Part shown: in pieces, positions 35,991 to 44,691 of the stretch | Position numbering within the stretch: the stretch's first letter is position 1 | How the letters are laid out: each line of letters opens with the position of its first letter | Origin: Lachnospiraceae bacterium | GTDB lineage: Bacteria > Bacillota > Clostridia > Lachnospirales > Lachnospiraceae | Assembly: GCA_017617545.1 (NCBI GenBank) | Contig: JAFZVZ010000016.1 | Coordinates: 1 to 64,000 of the forward strand | Reading direction: 5' to 3' | Length of the DNA stretch: 64,000 nucleotides | The notes under the pieces: generated by a model | Seen by the model: only the letters and a program-made list of their open reading frames with translations | What the model was told of the DNA's origin: nothing | Databases searched by the model: none | Translations under genes and position numbers: made by a program

Positions 35991-36308
35991 TCAACCTTTT
36001 CTATTCTTCCAGCGTTGGAATTCCGCCTCGGCCTCCGCCTGCTTCGCATCCACCGGTTTCGCCTCCGGCGGCTCCGGATCTTTCGCGTACTTCGCGACCA
36101 GCGACCAGACGCTTCGGAACCCGGCAACTACGCCGAGCAGCAATCCGACGATCGTGAGCACGGGCAGTGTGCCGAACAGGCGGTCCGCCCCGCATCCGAG
36201 CAACCCGCCGACTGCTATCGCGGACACCATGCACAGTCCGATCTGCGTCACAAGAAACAGCATCCGCATCGTGTCACCGGTTTGCTTTTTCTTTCGCGAA
36301 TCGCGCAT
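35991..36308 (-). CDS. atpZ: AtpZ/AtpI family small membrane protein
   Basis: The start MRDSRKKKQTGDTMRML (36308) follows AAGGAAGG. The 105-residue protein has two membrane helices (about 16-40, LFLVTQIGLCMVSAIAVGGLLG, and about 47-70, LPVLTIVGLLLGVVAGFRSVW) and an acidic/basic tail. This matches AtpZ, the first gene of many atp operons, thought to act with AtpI in Mg2+/Ca2+ uptake or rotor assembly. It leads the operon with the promoter at 36347-36375. Confidence 0.8.
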   Translation of the reverse strand: MRDSRKKKQTGDTMRMLFLVTQIGLCMVSAIAVGGLLGCGADRLFGTLPVLTIVGLLLGVVAGFRSVWSLVAKYAKDPEPPEAKPVDAKQAEAEAEFQRWKNRKG

Positions 36309-36346
36309 TGTGCCCTTCCTTTCCGAAAAACAGCCCATACATGGTT

Positions 36347-36375
36347 ACTATACCACTTTTCTTTTAAGAGTTCCA
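36347..36375 (-). promoter_or_regulatory. Promoter of the ATP synthase operon
   Basis: TATAGT (36352-36347, extended by TGG before it) lies 17 nt from TGGAAC (36375-36370) on the minus strand, about 40 bp upstream of atpZ. The -35 box is weak, the extended -10 good. Confidence 0.55.
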
Positions 36376-36495
36376 CTAAAAATTTTGTAACTTTGCCGTG
36401 ATTTTTCTATTACTTTCGCACATGTTCCGCGATGTTATCCCCGCAGCGGAATTTCACTGCATCAGAAAAACCTTGCGCAACGGAACCTCACGGCA

Positions 36496-36530
36496 ACGAA
36501 AAAGCGCACCTGAGAGATCAGATGCGCTTT
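36496..36530 (-). terminator. Terminator at the end of the PIG-L gene
   Basis: AAAGCGCA (36501-36508) pairs with TGCGCTTT (36523-36530), with inner CTGA/TCAG pairing, then TTTTTCG on the minus strand. The stem overlaps the stop codon. Confidence 0.65.
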
Positions 36531-38137
36531 GACTGTTGCTTTCTTTGAATGCTCCTGAGCTTCGCCCTCTTGCGTTTCAGGCGGTTCCTCTGGCGTATGC
36601 ACATGCACACCGCCACGGCCCCCAGGAAGAACAAAACGATGCAGCCGGCGATCCGCAGCACGCGGTTTGTATTTTCCTTCTTCTCCTGCTGCTTCGCGGC
36701 CTCCTCGGCCTTGCGGGATTCCTCCGCCAGTCTTGCCTGCTCGGCTTTCCGTGCCTCCTCAGCCTTTCGTGCCTCCTCGGCCAGTCTCGCCTCCTCGGCC
36801 TTGCGGGCTTCCTCCGCCAGTCTCGCCTCCTCAGCGAGCCTTGCTTCCTCAGCCTTGCGCTCCTCCTCGGCGATCCGCTCCTGCTCCTCGTAGGTCACCA
36901 CATTTTCCATCATGTCGTTGCCGGTGTTCCGGCCGACTGTGGTGCGGTAGAGGCCGAATTTTGCGATGCTGTGTTTATACTCGTCGTCGACTTTGAAGGA
37001 TGTCCACTGCTGCGTCTCGTGTTTCTTGTACGCTTCCTTAGCGACCTCCAGCGACGTCTTTCCGCCGAATTCGGAAAGCGGTTCCCGCGTGGTGAGCTTC
37101 AGCGTGTTCTCGCCGTAGAGGTGCAGGTATGTCTTGGGTACATCCCAGACGCCGTACTTTTCCGCTGACTCCGGCAGAAATGTATCGTCCGCCGTATGAT
37201 CGATCACATCGCGCAGCGCGGCGCAGAAAATGATGTGCCCGCCGTGTCCGTACTCGCCGTTGATGTCGTGTGCGACGACAACGAGCGGTTTAAACCGCCG
37301 GATCGCCTCGCAAACACTGGCCTTGAGCGCTTCGTAGTCGTACTTTTTCTTAGCCTCTGCGAGCGCTTTATCCGCCGTCTGATTGTAATCGATGAAAATG
37401 TCCTTGTAGCCCATGACGACCGGGTAATTGCGGATGCCGCTGTACCACAGACCGTCAAGTCTCTCGTGCTCGCGGATGTGCGAAGACGAGCTGTACGTCC
37501 AGTGCTCGCACATGTACACAACCTGAACGCGCAGCTTCTGCTGTCCGCCGTACTGGTTCAGCACCGCGCCCATAAAGAGGATACAGTCGTCGGAGTGTGT
37601 CGGAAGCACCAGCATGTCCGCCTTCTCCAAAACGGGCTCCCACACCTGTACATCGTCGGGAAGTTTTCCCGCAGAGTAAGCGTAGATCTCGCAGATCTGC
37701 ATATCCGAGTCGAGCCGGATCACAACTTCCTTCGCGCTCTCCTCAAGTTTTACGTAGTCGTGCAGGAAACCGTTCTCACCGTGGGACTCCTCACGGCCGC
37801 CGTACACAAGGCGGTAGGGCTTCACTTCCGAGCCCCATTGAATGTAAACGCCGGCCATCTCCTGCTCGCAGGTGACGGTGATGGTGTCGCCGGCTTTGTA
37901 CGCATTGCGGGTGCTGTATTTGCCGTCGCGAAGCTTTCCCGCATTGCTTCCGTTGCTCTCTTTGATGGTGATGGAGAGCGATGTCGCATCCGGCTCCGTG
38001 TCGGCAGCGTCTTCCCCTTCAGCCCGCGCCGGAAGAGCGGCAAGCAAAATCGCGAGAACCATCACAACCGCCCCCGCAGCTGCAAGAATTCCCGCGTGCA
38101 ACCGATGCAAATTCCGTTTTTCTCCGGACACAAACAT
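36518..38137 (-). CDS. Secreted/membrane PIG-L family deacetylase with coiled-coil C-terminus
   Basis: The 539-residue protein has an N-terminal signal/anchor (about 15-37) and a beta-rich region (about 45-155). A PIG-L domain (about 160-375) follows, with L-P-T-H-S-D-D-C (the P-H-x-D-D zinc motif, Pro to Thr), H-D-I-N-G-E-Y-G-H-G-G-H and the later H-L-Y-G block. A charged coiled coil of E-E-A-R-L-A-E-E-A-R-K-A units (about 415-485), a membrane helix (about 493-512) and a basic tail end the protein. PIG-L enzymes deacetylate GlcNAc-type substrates. It may act on surface glycans while held to the membrane at both ends. AAAGGAAG precedes the start. Confidence 0.8.
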   Translation of the reverse strand: MFVSGEKRNLHRLHAGILAAAGAVVMVLAILLAALPARAEGEDAADTEPDATSLSITIKESNGSNAGKLRDGKYSTRNAYKAGDTITVTCEQEMAGVYIQWGSEVKPYRLVYGGREESHGENGFLHDYVKLEESAKEVVIRLDSDMQICEIYAYSAGKLPDDVQVWEPVLEKADMLVLPTHSDDCILFMGAVLNQYGGQQKLRVQVVYMCEHWTYSSSSHIREHERLDGLWYSGIRNYPVVMGYKDIFIDYNQTADKALAEAKKKYDYEALKASVCEAIRRFKPLVVVAHDINGEYGHGGHIIFCAALRDVIDHTADDTFLPESAEKYGVWDVPKTYLHLYGENTLKLTTREPLSEFGGKTSLEVAKEAYKKHETQQWTSFKVDDEYKHSIAKFGLYRTTVGRNTGNDMMENVVTYEEQERIAEEERKAEEARLAEEARLAEEARKAEEARLAEEARKAEEARKAEQARLAEESRKAEEAAKQQEKKENTNRVLRIAGCIVLFFLGAVAVCMCIRQRNRLKRKRAKLRSIQRKQQSKRI

Positions 38138-38215
38138 ATGTCTCTCTTCCTTTCAAAGGTCCGTCCCGCGCGGCAGCTCGTGCCGGTCACGTGCGGTCCC
38201 CCGTTCTCCGTGGGC

Positions 38216-38752
38216 TCAGTGGGATTCCCCGCCGCTTAAGATGCTCGCCAGCGTCGCATCCTTCGCGGGGAACACGCCCTGTTCCGCGTCGGTCAGCACC
38301 TTCTGAAGCGCCGCAAATCTGCCGCGGTATATGATACGCAGCAGCTCGTCCGTGCGGTGCAGCGAATCCGCCAGAAGCTCCGGCGTGATCTCTCCTCGTC
38401 TGAGCACTTCCCCGGCCTCGCCGAGGTCCCAGATCTGAAGCTTGCCGTCCGGGTACACCACGATGTCGACCAGAAGGTCCGTGAACACCGTGCCGCCCTC
38501 CTCGCCCGACTCCGCGGCGATGATGTCGCAATACCAGTACAGAAGGTCACCGTTCTCCCGCAGGAAGCGGCTGATCTTCAGCCCGTCCTCCGGCAGATAC
38601 AGCGACAGCCCGCGCGCGAGCTCCTTCTTCGGGCGCAGCGTCTTCCATGAGGTGATCAGCAAATGCTCCCCCTCGAACAGTCGGATATCGTCCGAAAGCT
38701 CAATACACTCCTTCGGAACAAATCGTTTGCGGAAAATTCTCGAAAAATCCAT
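38216..38752 (-). CDS. DUF402 family protein
   Basis: The start MDFSRIFRKRFVPKE (38752) is preferred to an ATG four codons earlier that sits too close to the AAAAGGAA site. The 178-residue protein has the DUF402 core: NGDLLYWYCDIIA, TDLLVDIVVYPDGKLQIWDLGE and a helical C-terminus (L-L-A-D-S-L-H-R-T-D-E-L-L). The family includes nucleoside di/triphosphate-acting enzymes, with conserved Asp and Lys residues binding metal and phosphate. It is a single gene between PIG-L and rpiB. Confidence 0.75.
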   Translation of the reverse strand: MDFSRIFRKRFVPKECIELSDDIRLFEGEHLLITSWKTLRPKKELARGLSLYLPEDGLKISRFLRENGDLLYWYCDIIAAESGEEGGTVFTDLLVDIVVYPDGKLQIWDLGEAGEVLRRGEITPELLADSLHRTDELLRIIYRGRFAALQKVLTDAEQGVFPAKDATLASILSGGESH

Positions 38753-38842
38753 AGTGCCACCCATTTCCTTTTCGACAAAAGACTACACTTCCCCTGCGGC
38801 TGACGCAACAATTCAAAACGAATATCGAATATCCGGCGAGGA

Positions 38843-39280
38843 TCACTCCTCCTCGCTCTCCATCTGGCTGATCCGATTGATATGTCTCGGTGCGTTGGAA
38901 AATTCCGTGTTTAAAAACGTATCAACGATCATGAGCGCAAGGCCCGGGCCTACAACACGGCCGCCCATCGCGAGCACGTTCGCGTCGTTGTGCTGTCTCG
39001 TCGCCTCCGCGCTGAACACGTCGTGGCAGACCGCGCAGCGGATCCCCTTAAATTTGTTCGCGGTAATGCTGATGCCGATGCCGGTACCGCAGATCAGGAT
39101 ACCCTTCTCGCACTCACCCGAAAGGATCGCCTTCGCCACGCGCTTCGCGTAGATCGGGTAATCCGTAGCGGCAGGCGAATCGGTTCCGAAATCGCGGAAC
39201 TCCACGCCCTTCTCGGTGAGGTGCGCCTTCACCTCTTTCATCAGTTCAAATCCGCCGTGATCACATCCTAAAGCTATCAT
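38843..39280 (-). CDS. rpiB: Ribose-5-phosphate isomerase B
   Basis: The start MIALGCDHGGFELMKEV (39280) follows TGGAGG. The 145-residue enzyme interconverts ribose-5-phosphate and ribulose-5-phosphate. Conserved are the CDHGGFELK-like start, GILICGTGIGISITANKFKGIRCAVCHDVFSAEATRQHNDANVLAMGGR (with the catalytic Cys in I-C-G-T-G). It overlaps the end of the phosphatase-like gene. Rpi B next to Sua5 and a LMW-phosphatase repeats the ywlC-ywlE-ywlF order of Bacillus. Confidence 0.95.
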   Translation of the reverse strand: MIALGCDHGGFELMKEVKAHLTEKGVEFRDFGTDSPAATDYPIYAKRVAKAILSGECEKGILICGTGIGISITANKFKGIRCAVCHDVFSAEATRQHNDANVLAMGGRVVGPGLALMIVDTFLNTEFSNAPRHINRISQMESEEE

Positions 39281-39788
39281 CGTTTCTATCCTCCATGATT
39301 TCCTGTTCAAACAGCTGACTGCTGTCAATATCGTCGTTCGACGCGAGCATCTGCCGGATCGCGGGGATCGCCTCCGTGATCATGCGGTCGATGTCCTCGT
39401 AGCACTTCTCGTAATCCTCCTCCGTCCCGCCGTACGGATCCTTCACATCCTGCTCCTCGCCGGCAAGCGCGGCAAGCGTGTAGGCCGTCGCATACGGGAA
39501 GCGCGTCTTAAACCTCTCGCGGTCCCTCTCCTTGAGCGCGATCACGAGCGTGCTGTCCGTGATGTCGCCGTTTCGGATCTCCATGCTCGTCGTGCGGACC
39601 ATCGTGATATCATGCTTCGCCAGAACCGCCTCCGCCCTCGGGTTGCACGGTTCCTCAAACAGCACGACGATCCCGCGGGATGAGACGTACAACGGCTCAC
39701 CCTCGTAGCGGGCGATAAACACATTTTCCGCGATCATCGACAGACATGTGTTGTCGCCGCAGACAAAAACGATACGGTCAAATCTCAT
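39261..39788 (-). CDS. Low-molecular-weight phosphatase homologue lacking the catalytic arginine
   Basis: The 175-residue protein has the LMW-PTP fold pattern. The P-loop near residue 10 is V-C-G-D-N-T-C-L-S-M instead of C-x-G-N-x-C-R-S, so the Cys nucleophile is kept but the phosphate-binding Arg (C-x5-R) is Leu. The general-acid loop D-P-Y-G-G and the Y-x-x-C-Y region are present. Its place between tsaC/sua5 and rpiB matches ywlE, the protein-arginine phosphatase of Bacillus. Loss of the Arg predicts little or no phosphatase activity. The C-terminal acidic tail (N-D-D-I-D-S-S-Q) extends past the usual end. Confidence 0.8.
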   Translation of the reverse strand: MRFDRIVFVCGDNTCLSMIAENVFIARYEGEPLYVSSRGIVVLFEEPCNPRAEAVLAKHDITMVRTTSMEIRNGDITDSTLVIALKERDRERFKTRFPYATAYTLAALAGEEQDVKDPYGGTEEDYEKCYEDIDRMITEAIPAIRQMLASNDDIDSSQLFEQEIMEDRNDDSFRM

Positions 39789-39789
39789 G

Positions 39790-40851
39790 TCACTCCTCCA
39801 CCGCCACGATGCGATACCCGGCCGCCTTCATCAAGCGGTTCATCACCGCCTGCCCGACGCCGGACTCCGGGAAGCTCTCGCCGAAGATATACTCGGCACC
39901 CATATTGTCAAACTCCCGCAGGGTGGCGAACAGATGCGCCGCGACGCTCGCTTCCTCCTCGCGGTCGCCGACGCTTCGCACGGTCAATCCGCGGTAGCAG
40001 TCCTTCGTCTCCTCCGAGGCGAGCACCGCGACACGGTACCCTTCCGCAAGCTTCGCCTCCGCCACCTTCTGCACCCGGGCGACAACCTTGTCGAGGTCAC
40101 CCTCGAAGATCGTCAGCTCACCCTTCGGCGCATAATGCCGATACCGCATTCCGGGGGCTCTTGCGACAATTGTCTCATCTTTCACGCGCTTCACGACCGC
40201 GGGGTCGTACTCCACCGTCGGCAGCACTTCGCGCAGCTGCTCGATCGTGATATATCCCGGCCGCAGCACAAGGGGCGTCTCCCCCGTCAGATCCACGATC
40301 GTGGACTCGAGGCCGATCGGCACGCTTCCGCCGTCTAAGATCATCGGGATGCGACCCTGAAGATCCTCGTACACATGCTCCGCGCACGTGGGGCTCGGTC
40401 TGCCGCTCGCGTTCGCCGACGGCGCCGCGATGTACACGCCGCTTACCCGGATCAGCATCGCCGCCACCGGGTCGCTCGGCATGCGGATCGCAACGGTCTG
40501 CAAACCGCCCGTCGTCGCGTCCGGCACGATCTCTTTCTTTCGTAAAATGATGGTCATCGGCCCCGGCCAGAAGCTCTCCGCAAGCGCCCAAGCGCTCTCG
40601 GGGATATCCTTCGCCAGCACCGGCAACGCATCCGTATCCGCGATATGAACGATCAGCGGATTGTCCGAAGGTCTGCCCTTCGCGGCGTAGATCCGTCTCG
40701 ACGCATCCGGGTCAAGCGCATCCCCGCCGAGGCCGTACACGGTCTCCGTGGGAAACGCCACGAGCTCGCCGTCGCGCAACAGCTGCGCCGCCTCCCTAAG
40801 CTGATCACTATGCAAATGTTCCCGGTCGATTGGGATCACCCGCGTCTCCAT
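39790..40851 (-). CDS. sua5: Threonylcarbamoyl-AMP synthase (Sua5/YwlC)
   Basis: The start METRVIPIDREHLHSDQ (40851) lies behind AAAGGAAG; the earlier in-frame residues are not family-like. The 353-residue enzyme makes threonylcarbamoyl-adenylate for the t6A modification of tRNA. The YrdC domain (about 15-205) has FPTETVYGLGGDA, A-K-G-R-P-S-D-N-P-L-I-V-H and SANASGRPSPT. The Sua5 C-terminal domain (about 225-350) starts after M-R-Y-R-H-Y-A-P. The stop is 1 bp before the phosphatase-like gene. Confidence 0.94.
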   Translation of the reverse strand: METRVIPIDREHLHSDQLREAAQLLRDGELVAFPTETVYGLGGDALDPDASRRIYAAKGRPSDNPLIVHIADTDALPVLAKDIPESAWALAESFWPGPMTIILRKKEIVPDATTGGLQTVAIRMPSDPVAAMLIRVSGVYIAAPSANASGRPSPTCAEHVYEDLQGRIPMILDGGSVPIGLESTIVDLTGETPLVLRPGYITIEQLREVLPTVEYDPAVVKRVKDETIVARAPGMRYRHYAPKGELTIFEGDLDKVVARVQKVAEAKLAEGYRVAVLASEETKDCYRGLTVRSVGDREEEASVAAHLFATLREFDNMGAEYIFGESFPESGVGQAVMNRLMKAAGYRIVAVEE

Positions 40852-40950
40852 CCTGTACTGACTTCCTTTCCTTGCCCTTCGGGCTGTCCCGCAGCGGACA
40901 ACCTTCCTCAAATGTCATTATATGCCCCCCGCGGTCAATAGTCAAATCCA

Positions 40951-40991
40951 AAAAAGGAAGAGTTCCCGCGATCCCGCGCGGAAACTCCTCC
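40951..40991 (-). terminator. Rho-independent terminator after the ABC permease gene
   Basis: GGAAGAGTTCCCGCG (40956-40970) pairs with CGCGGAAACTCCTCC (40977-40991) with few mismatches, followed by TTTTTT on the minus strand. It ends the GntR-ABC operon. Confidence 0.75.
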
Positions 40992-41035
40992 TGCCACAAC
41001 TTTTCTATATCCGGTTTACTCCACGGTGATCCTTA

Positions 41036-42586
41036 TCAGGGCTGCACGGCGGTGTTCTGCACGGCGGTGTTCCCGTCGTTCAGGAACCCGAGTTCCCGGA
41101 TCTCCTGCATCATATTGTGCGCCTGCACCGAAGTCATCCTCACGTCCTGAGCCATGACCGTATCCTCACCGTCCGCTCCCCGGAACCAGATCTTGAGGGT
41201 GCATACCCGGTCTCTTTCGAACCCGTTCGCTGTCTCGCATCCGTTCATGAAGAAATCCAGAAACGCTGAAAAATCTTTATTCCGGTCCGCCGCATACTTC
41301 TGGAATATTTTGATTACCTCACGCACCTTCCAGTCGCTGACGTCCCTTCTCGGGATTCTCATTCCGTAAACCCACACGTCATTCGCTTTGTAAGAATACT
41401 GTCCGGTATCCCAATCATAGGAATACGGTCCTGCATACAAGATACAGTTACGAGGATCCTCATAGTAATCCCATTCCGTATCCACCTTGATGCATGCCCC
41501 GTCCATATCCCGGGTCGGCACATACCGTATCGCGCCGAACCCGTCCGTGGCAAACGCAACCCACAGCAGAAGGATAAACGCCGCCGTGGTTACGAAGAAT
41601 TTTACGGTCCACAGAACGATCTTCGTTCCGGACAGGATCCCGCGGAAGGATATGATGTGGATCACCAGATAAACGACACCCGCCAGTGCGATCGCCGCTG
41701 CAGGCGAAATCGCGAACAGAAGGAGCGCGTAGTAGGCCACCAGCCCGCACGCAAGCACCAGCTCGAAGAATATCCTGCTCACGATCGGCTTTCCCGCCGC
41801 TCCGGCGTCCCTGCGGCGATACACCAAAAACACAAGGGCCATCACCGCCACGGAGATCAGACAGTTGACCAGACATACCTTCACATACATCCCGAGCGAG
41901 GCGTTATCATCCCACGCCAGCAGGGAGAGCGTCCACCGGAAGTATACGAGCCCCGGCTTTACAACCTGCCCGCCGATCTTCTCCATCAGCTGCGCGCGCA
42001 GCAGAAGCGGCGCCGCAGAAACCGCGATAACCGCGAGATACGTAAGATAATGGATCTCCGCAAGTCGGCCGCAGCACACCGAACATACAACCGCGATCGC
42101 ATCCAGGAACATCATCCCCGCGATCAGGACCGCGAATACCTTGCCGCACATGTCCGGGGAAAAACATTCATAAGTACGGTAAAACCAATCGTTGTACCTA
42201 TAGCCTTTGTCCGCCAGAGCGGTCGTAAGGGCAGCGATCCCGGACCATACCGCAACCGGCAATATGTGCAGATACACAAGCGCCAGCAGTTTGGACACGT
42301 ATCGCTCTCCCGCGCTCATCGGCAGCGCATAAACGACATCGCTCTGCTGCCGGTTATGCATCTCGCGGAACACGCCGACCACAAATACCGGTCCCATCAA
42401 TGCTCCCACGCAGAGCAGTATGCATCCGACATCGGAGACATTGGAATCCAGGATATCCGCAGTCGCTCCGACAAAACACTGTAACAGACATCCCACACCG
42501 AGGATGATATTGAGCACGGTAAATACCCTGCCGTGCGTGCGCGCCTCCCCCAGCGCCATTCGGTTAATTCGCCGACAACGACTCAT
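41036..42586 (-). CDS. ABC-2 type transporter permease
   Basis: I start at MSRCRRINRMALGEAR (42586), seven nt behind GAGGGGG; the upstream ATG at 42592 is too close to it. The 516-residue protein has about ten hydrophobic segments in two groups (FTVLNIILGVGCLLQCF ... and F-F-E-L-V-L-A-C-G-L-V-A-Y-Y-A-L-L) and a soluble C-terminal part of about 145 residues (W-D-Y-Y-E-D-P-R-N-C onwards). It begins inside the 3' end of the ATPase gene. With the GntR regulator this resembles the ytrABC-type export systems induced by cell-wall stress. The substrate cannot be inferred. Confidence 0.75.
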   Translation of the reverse strand: MSRCRRINRMALGEARTHGRVFTVLNIILGVGCLLQCFVGATADILDSNVSDVGCILLCVGALMGPVFVVGVFREMHNRQQSDVVYALPMSAGERYVSKLLALVYLHILPVAVWSGIAALTTALADKGYRYNDWFYRTYECFSPDMCGKVFAVLIAGMMFLDAIAVVCSVCCGRLAEIHYLTYLAVIAVSAAPLLLRAQLMEKIGGQVVKPGLVYFRWTLSLLAWDDNASLGMYVKVCLVNCLISVAVMALVFLVYRRRDAGAAGKPIVSRIFFELVLACGLVAYYALLLFAISPAAAIALAGVVYLVIHIISFRGILSGTKIVLWTVKFFVTTAAFILLLWVAFATDGFGAIRYVPTRDMDGACIKVDTEWDYYEDPRNCILYAGPYSYDWDTGQYSYKANDVWVYGMRIPRRDVSDWKVREVIKIFQKYAADRNKDFSAFLDFFMNGCETANGFERDRVCTLKIWFRGADGEDTVMAQDVRMTSVQAHNMMQEIRELGFLNDGNTAVQNTAVQP

Positions 42587-43502
42587 ATCCATACCCCCTC
42601 GCTTCCAACTCATAGATGAACACTTCCTCCAGCGTGAGCGGCACCGTCTCGACATAATCCGTCTCCAGCCCGGTCAGCTTCTGCAGGACCTCATCCTCCG
42701 TTCCCTTGACGACCGCCTGCGTGACAATGCCCGTGGCCGAATGGGACAGCACCGTCAGTCCGAGCTCCTCGAGCTCCTCCCGGCTGACCGCCGCTCTCTT
42801 CTTCACCAGCTGCACCTTGCTGACGCCGCCGCGAACCTCGTCGATCTCGTTGTCAAACACCAGTTTTCCCTTGTGCAGCAGCATCGCGCGGTCGCACAGC
42901 TCGCCGATCTCCGTCACATTGTGCGAAGATATGATCAGCGTGGCTCCCCGGTCGAGCATCTCGTCGACGATGATGTCCTTGAGCATTTTCCGCATCGCCG
43001 GATCGAGCCCGTCGAACGCCTCGTCCATCACCAGGTACTTGGTCCCGCACGCAAGCGCCGTAACGACGATCGCCTGACGCTTCATGCCTTTGGAAAATGT
43101 CGCCAGCTTCCGGTCCCTCGGAAGTTCGAGCTTGTCCGTCAGCCGGTTGAACAGTTCCATGGAAAATTTCTCATAGTAGCTTGCATAATACTTCGCAAGC
43201 GTTTTCATCGTAAAATCGGCATACTGTACCGTCTCATCGTTGATGAAGAAAATTTCGGACTTTGCCGCGGGATTGTTCCACACGTTCTGTCCGTCGACGG
43301 TGATGCTGCCCTGCTGCATCCGGTAGACGCCGCACATCAGTCTCATCAGAGTTGATTTGCCGGCGCCGTTGGAGCCCAGAAAGCCGTACACACACCCGTC
43401 CGGGATCCGGAGCGTGATGTCGTCAAGAGCGCGGACAGCCCCATCGCTGCCTCCCTTTCGCTTTCCGGCGAACTCCATTGTGACATTATTGATCTCAATC
43501 AT
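42564..43502 (-). CDS. ABC transporter ATP-binding protein
   Basis: The 312-residue ATPase has Walker A G-S-N-G-A-G-K-S-T, the Q-loop region, a signature that reads F-S-K-G-M-K-R-Q in place of L-S-G-G-Q, Walker B LVMDEAFDGLDP and the switch His in I-I-S-S-H-N. The altered signature is common in ABC-2 exporters of the YtrB/BcrA type. A C-terminal domain of about 90 residues follows. It overlaps both neighbours (GntR upstream, permease downstream), so the three are translated together. Confidence 0.93.
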   Translation of the reverse strand: MIEINNVTMEFAGKRKGGSDGAVRALDDITLRIPDGCVYGFLGSNGAGKSTLMRLMCGVYRMQQGSITVDGQNVWNNPAAKSEIFFINDETVQYADFTMKTLAKYYASYYEKFSMELFNRLTDKLELPRDRKLATFSKGMKRQAIVVTALACGTKYLVMDEAFDGLDPAMRKMLKDIIVDEMLDRGATLIISSHNVTEIGELCDRAMLLHKGKLVFDNEIDEVRGGVSKVQLVKKRAAVSREELEELGLTVLSHSATGIVTQAVVKGTEDEVLQKLTGLETDYVETVPLTLEEVFIYELEARGYGYESLSAN

Positions 43503-43950
43503 CGTCCTTCACCCCCTCATTTCCGTTCGGCATTCCCGGGCCGTCTGTCTCTGCCCCGGTCACAGTTCCCCCAATGTATCCCTTGCCTGCGCTGTCTCCC
43601 GCGCCGCATTCCTGCTCCACGATCGCCGCGAGTGTCTCCTTCGGCACTCCCGCGCGAAATGCTTCCCTCGCAGCCTGGCGGAACTCCTCCGTCAGTCTCC
43701 GGTAGACGCTGTCGTGCTGATCCGCCACGAAACAGCCCTTGCCCGCGACCGAGTAGATGATGCCGTTCCGTTCCAGTTCGATGTACGCTTTGGCGACTGT
43801 GTTGGGATTGATCCCCAACTCCTTCGCCAGCACACGCGCTGCGGGGATCCGGTCATGCGGCTGTAGCAATCCCTTGGCAATCTCCCCGCAGATGCCTCTG
43901 CAGAGCTGCTCATAGATCGGCGCCCGCCCTGTTACATCCAGCGTGATCAT
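43495..43950 (-). CDS. GntR-family regulator (YtrA type)
   Basis: The 151-residue protein has an N-terminal winged helix (about 8-75): PIYEQLCRGICGEIAKGLLQPHDRIPAARVLAKELGINPNTVAKAYIELERNGIIYSVAGKG in outline, seen as the motifs I-Y-E-Q, P-N-T-V-A-K-A-Y and G-K-G-C-F-V. Only a short C-terminal dimerisation segment follows, the hallmark of the YtrA subfamily. The last ~35 residues are Gly/Glu-rich and probably disordered. It likely represses its own operon through the inverted repeat at 44159-44185 just downstream of the promoter. Confidence 0.9.
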   Translation of the reverse strand: MITLDVTGRAPIYEQLCRGICGEIAKGLLQPHDRIPAARVLAKELGINPNTVAKAYIELERNGIIYSVAGKGCFVADQHDSVYRRLTEEFRQAAREAFRAGVPKETLAAIVEQECGAGDSAGKGYIGGTVTGAETDGPGMPNGNEGVKDDD

Positions 43951-44158
43951 CCCGATTGTACCCCCCTTTCTTATAATCTGTCATGCCCCGGTGCTTCGGG
44001 TCCCCCACGTTGCCCGACAGCCCGGGGCCGCCATCGTCGAAGCGTTCCGACCGCCGGTCGGCCGCTCCCTGTCACTGATTGCCGGAGCAGCGGCCGTTCC
44101 GCTGCCCCGGCACCCCCCACATAAGCTGCTGTTCTATTCGTGTCATTTGCAGCTGTCT
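43951..44158 (-). other. Long structured 5' leader of the GntR-ABC operon
   Basis: About 200 nt separate the operator from the GntR start. The segment is GC-rich with small hairpins (for example CCGACCGGCGGTCGG near 44050-44064) and carries the AAAGGGGGG ribosome site close to the start. I see no reading frame in it. Confidence 0.4.
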
Positions 44159-44216
44159 AAGTGTACTATGTGCCTTAGTACACTTGCATACTACACCCGC
44201 TTTTTTCGGATGTCAA
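44159..44216 (-). promoter_or_regulatory. Promoter and operator of the GntR-ABC operon
   Basis: TTGACA (44216-44211), a 17-nt spacer and TAGTAT (44193-44188) form a near-consensus promoter. Immediately downstream AAGTGTACTA (44159-44168) and TAGTACACTT (44176-44185) form a perfect 10-bp inverted repeat with a 7-nt centre. This fits autorepression by the YtrA-type regulator. Confidence 0.75.
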
Positions 44217-44338
44217 CAGTTTTTTTGAAAAATTATGAAAACAGCGTTTCTTGAATCGATTGACGCCCGGCGTCAATCGCCGCCGGATGCGCGCCCGCAA
44301 AGCGGGCATGTTTCCTTTGCGCATTCGTGCGATCCATT

Positions 44339-44408
44339 GGTTTTGTTGTGAGAAACCTTTTCTCACAACAAAACCGGCCCGCCTTCTCCATCGGAGAAAA
44401 CGGGCCGG
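44339..44408 (-). terminator. Paired hairpins downstream of the response regulator gene
   Basis: CCGGCCCG (44374-44381) pairs with CGGGCCGG (44401-44408), with an inner TTCTCC/GGAGAA stem, followed by TTTTGTTG on the minus strand (terminator). Directly next, 44339-44355 and 44359-44375 are perfect 17-bp complements around 3 nt. The two structures share two bases. Between 44409 and 44691 I see no gene. Confidence 0.65.
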
Positions 44409-44691
44409 ACCTTTGCAATTAACACTTTCCGAATGTGATTGTATCCCGCGCATCCCGCGCGTTCCGATCGCCTATCAGTGATACCGGCGGACGCGACCGA
44501 TACCGTAACACACGACAAGCGTGTCAACCGATGAAAGACCTGCGTCCTTACAACACTTCCTTCATATTCCTCAACCTTATCGTCCTCATCGGATCTGGGT
44601 ACATTATACCGCATATTTTTCGCTATTCGCCCATTCTTGCAAAATTGTAAGATGAAATTTTGCGATCACGGTTTTATGCAGGTTTTCCACG

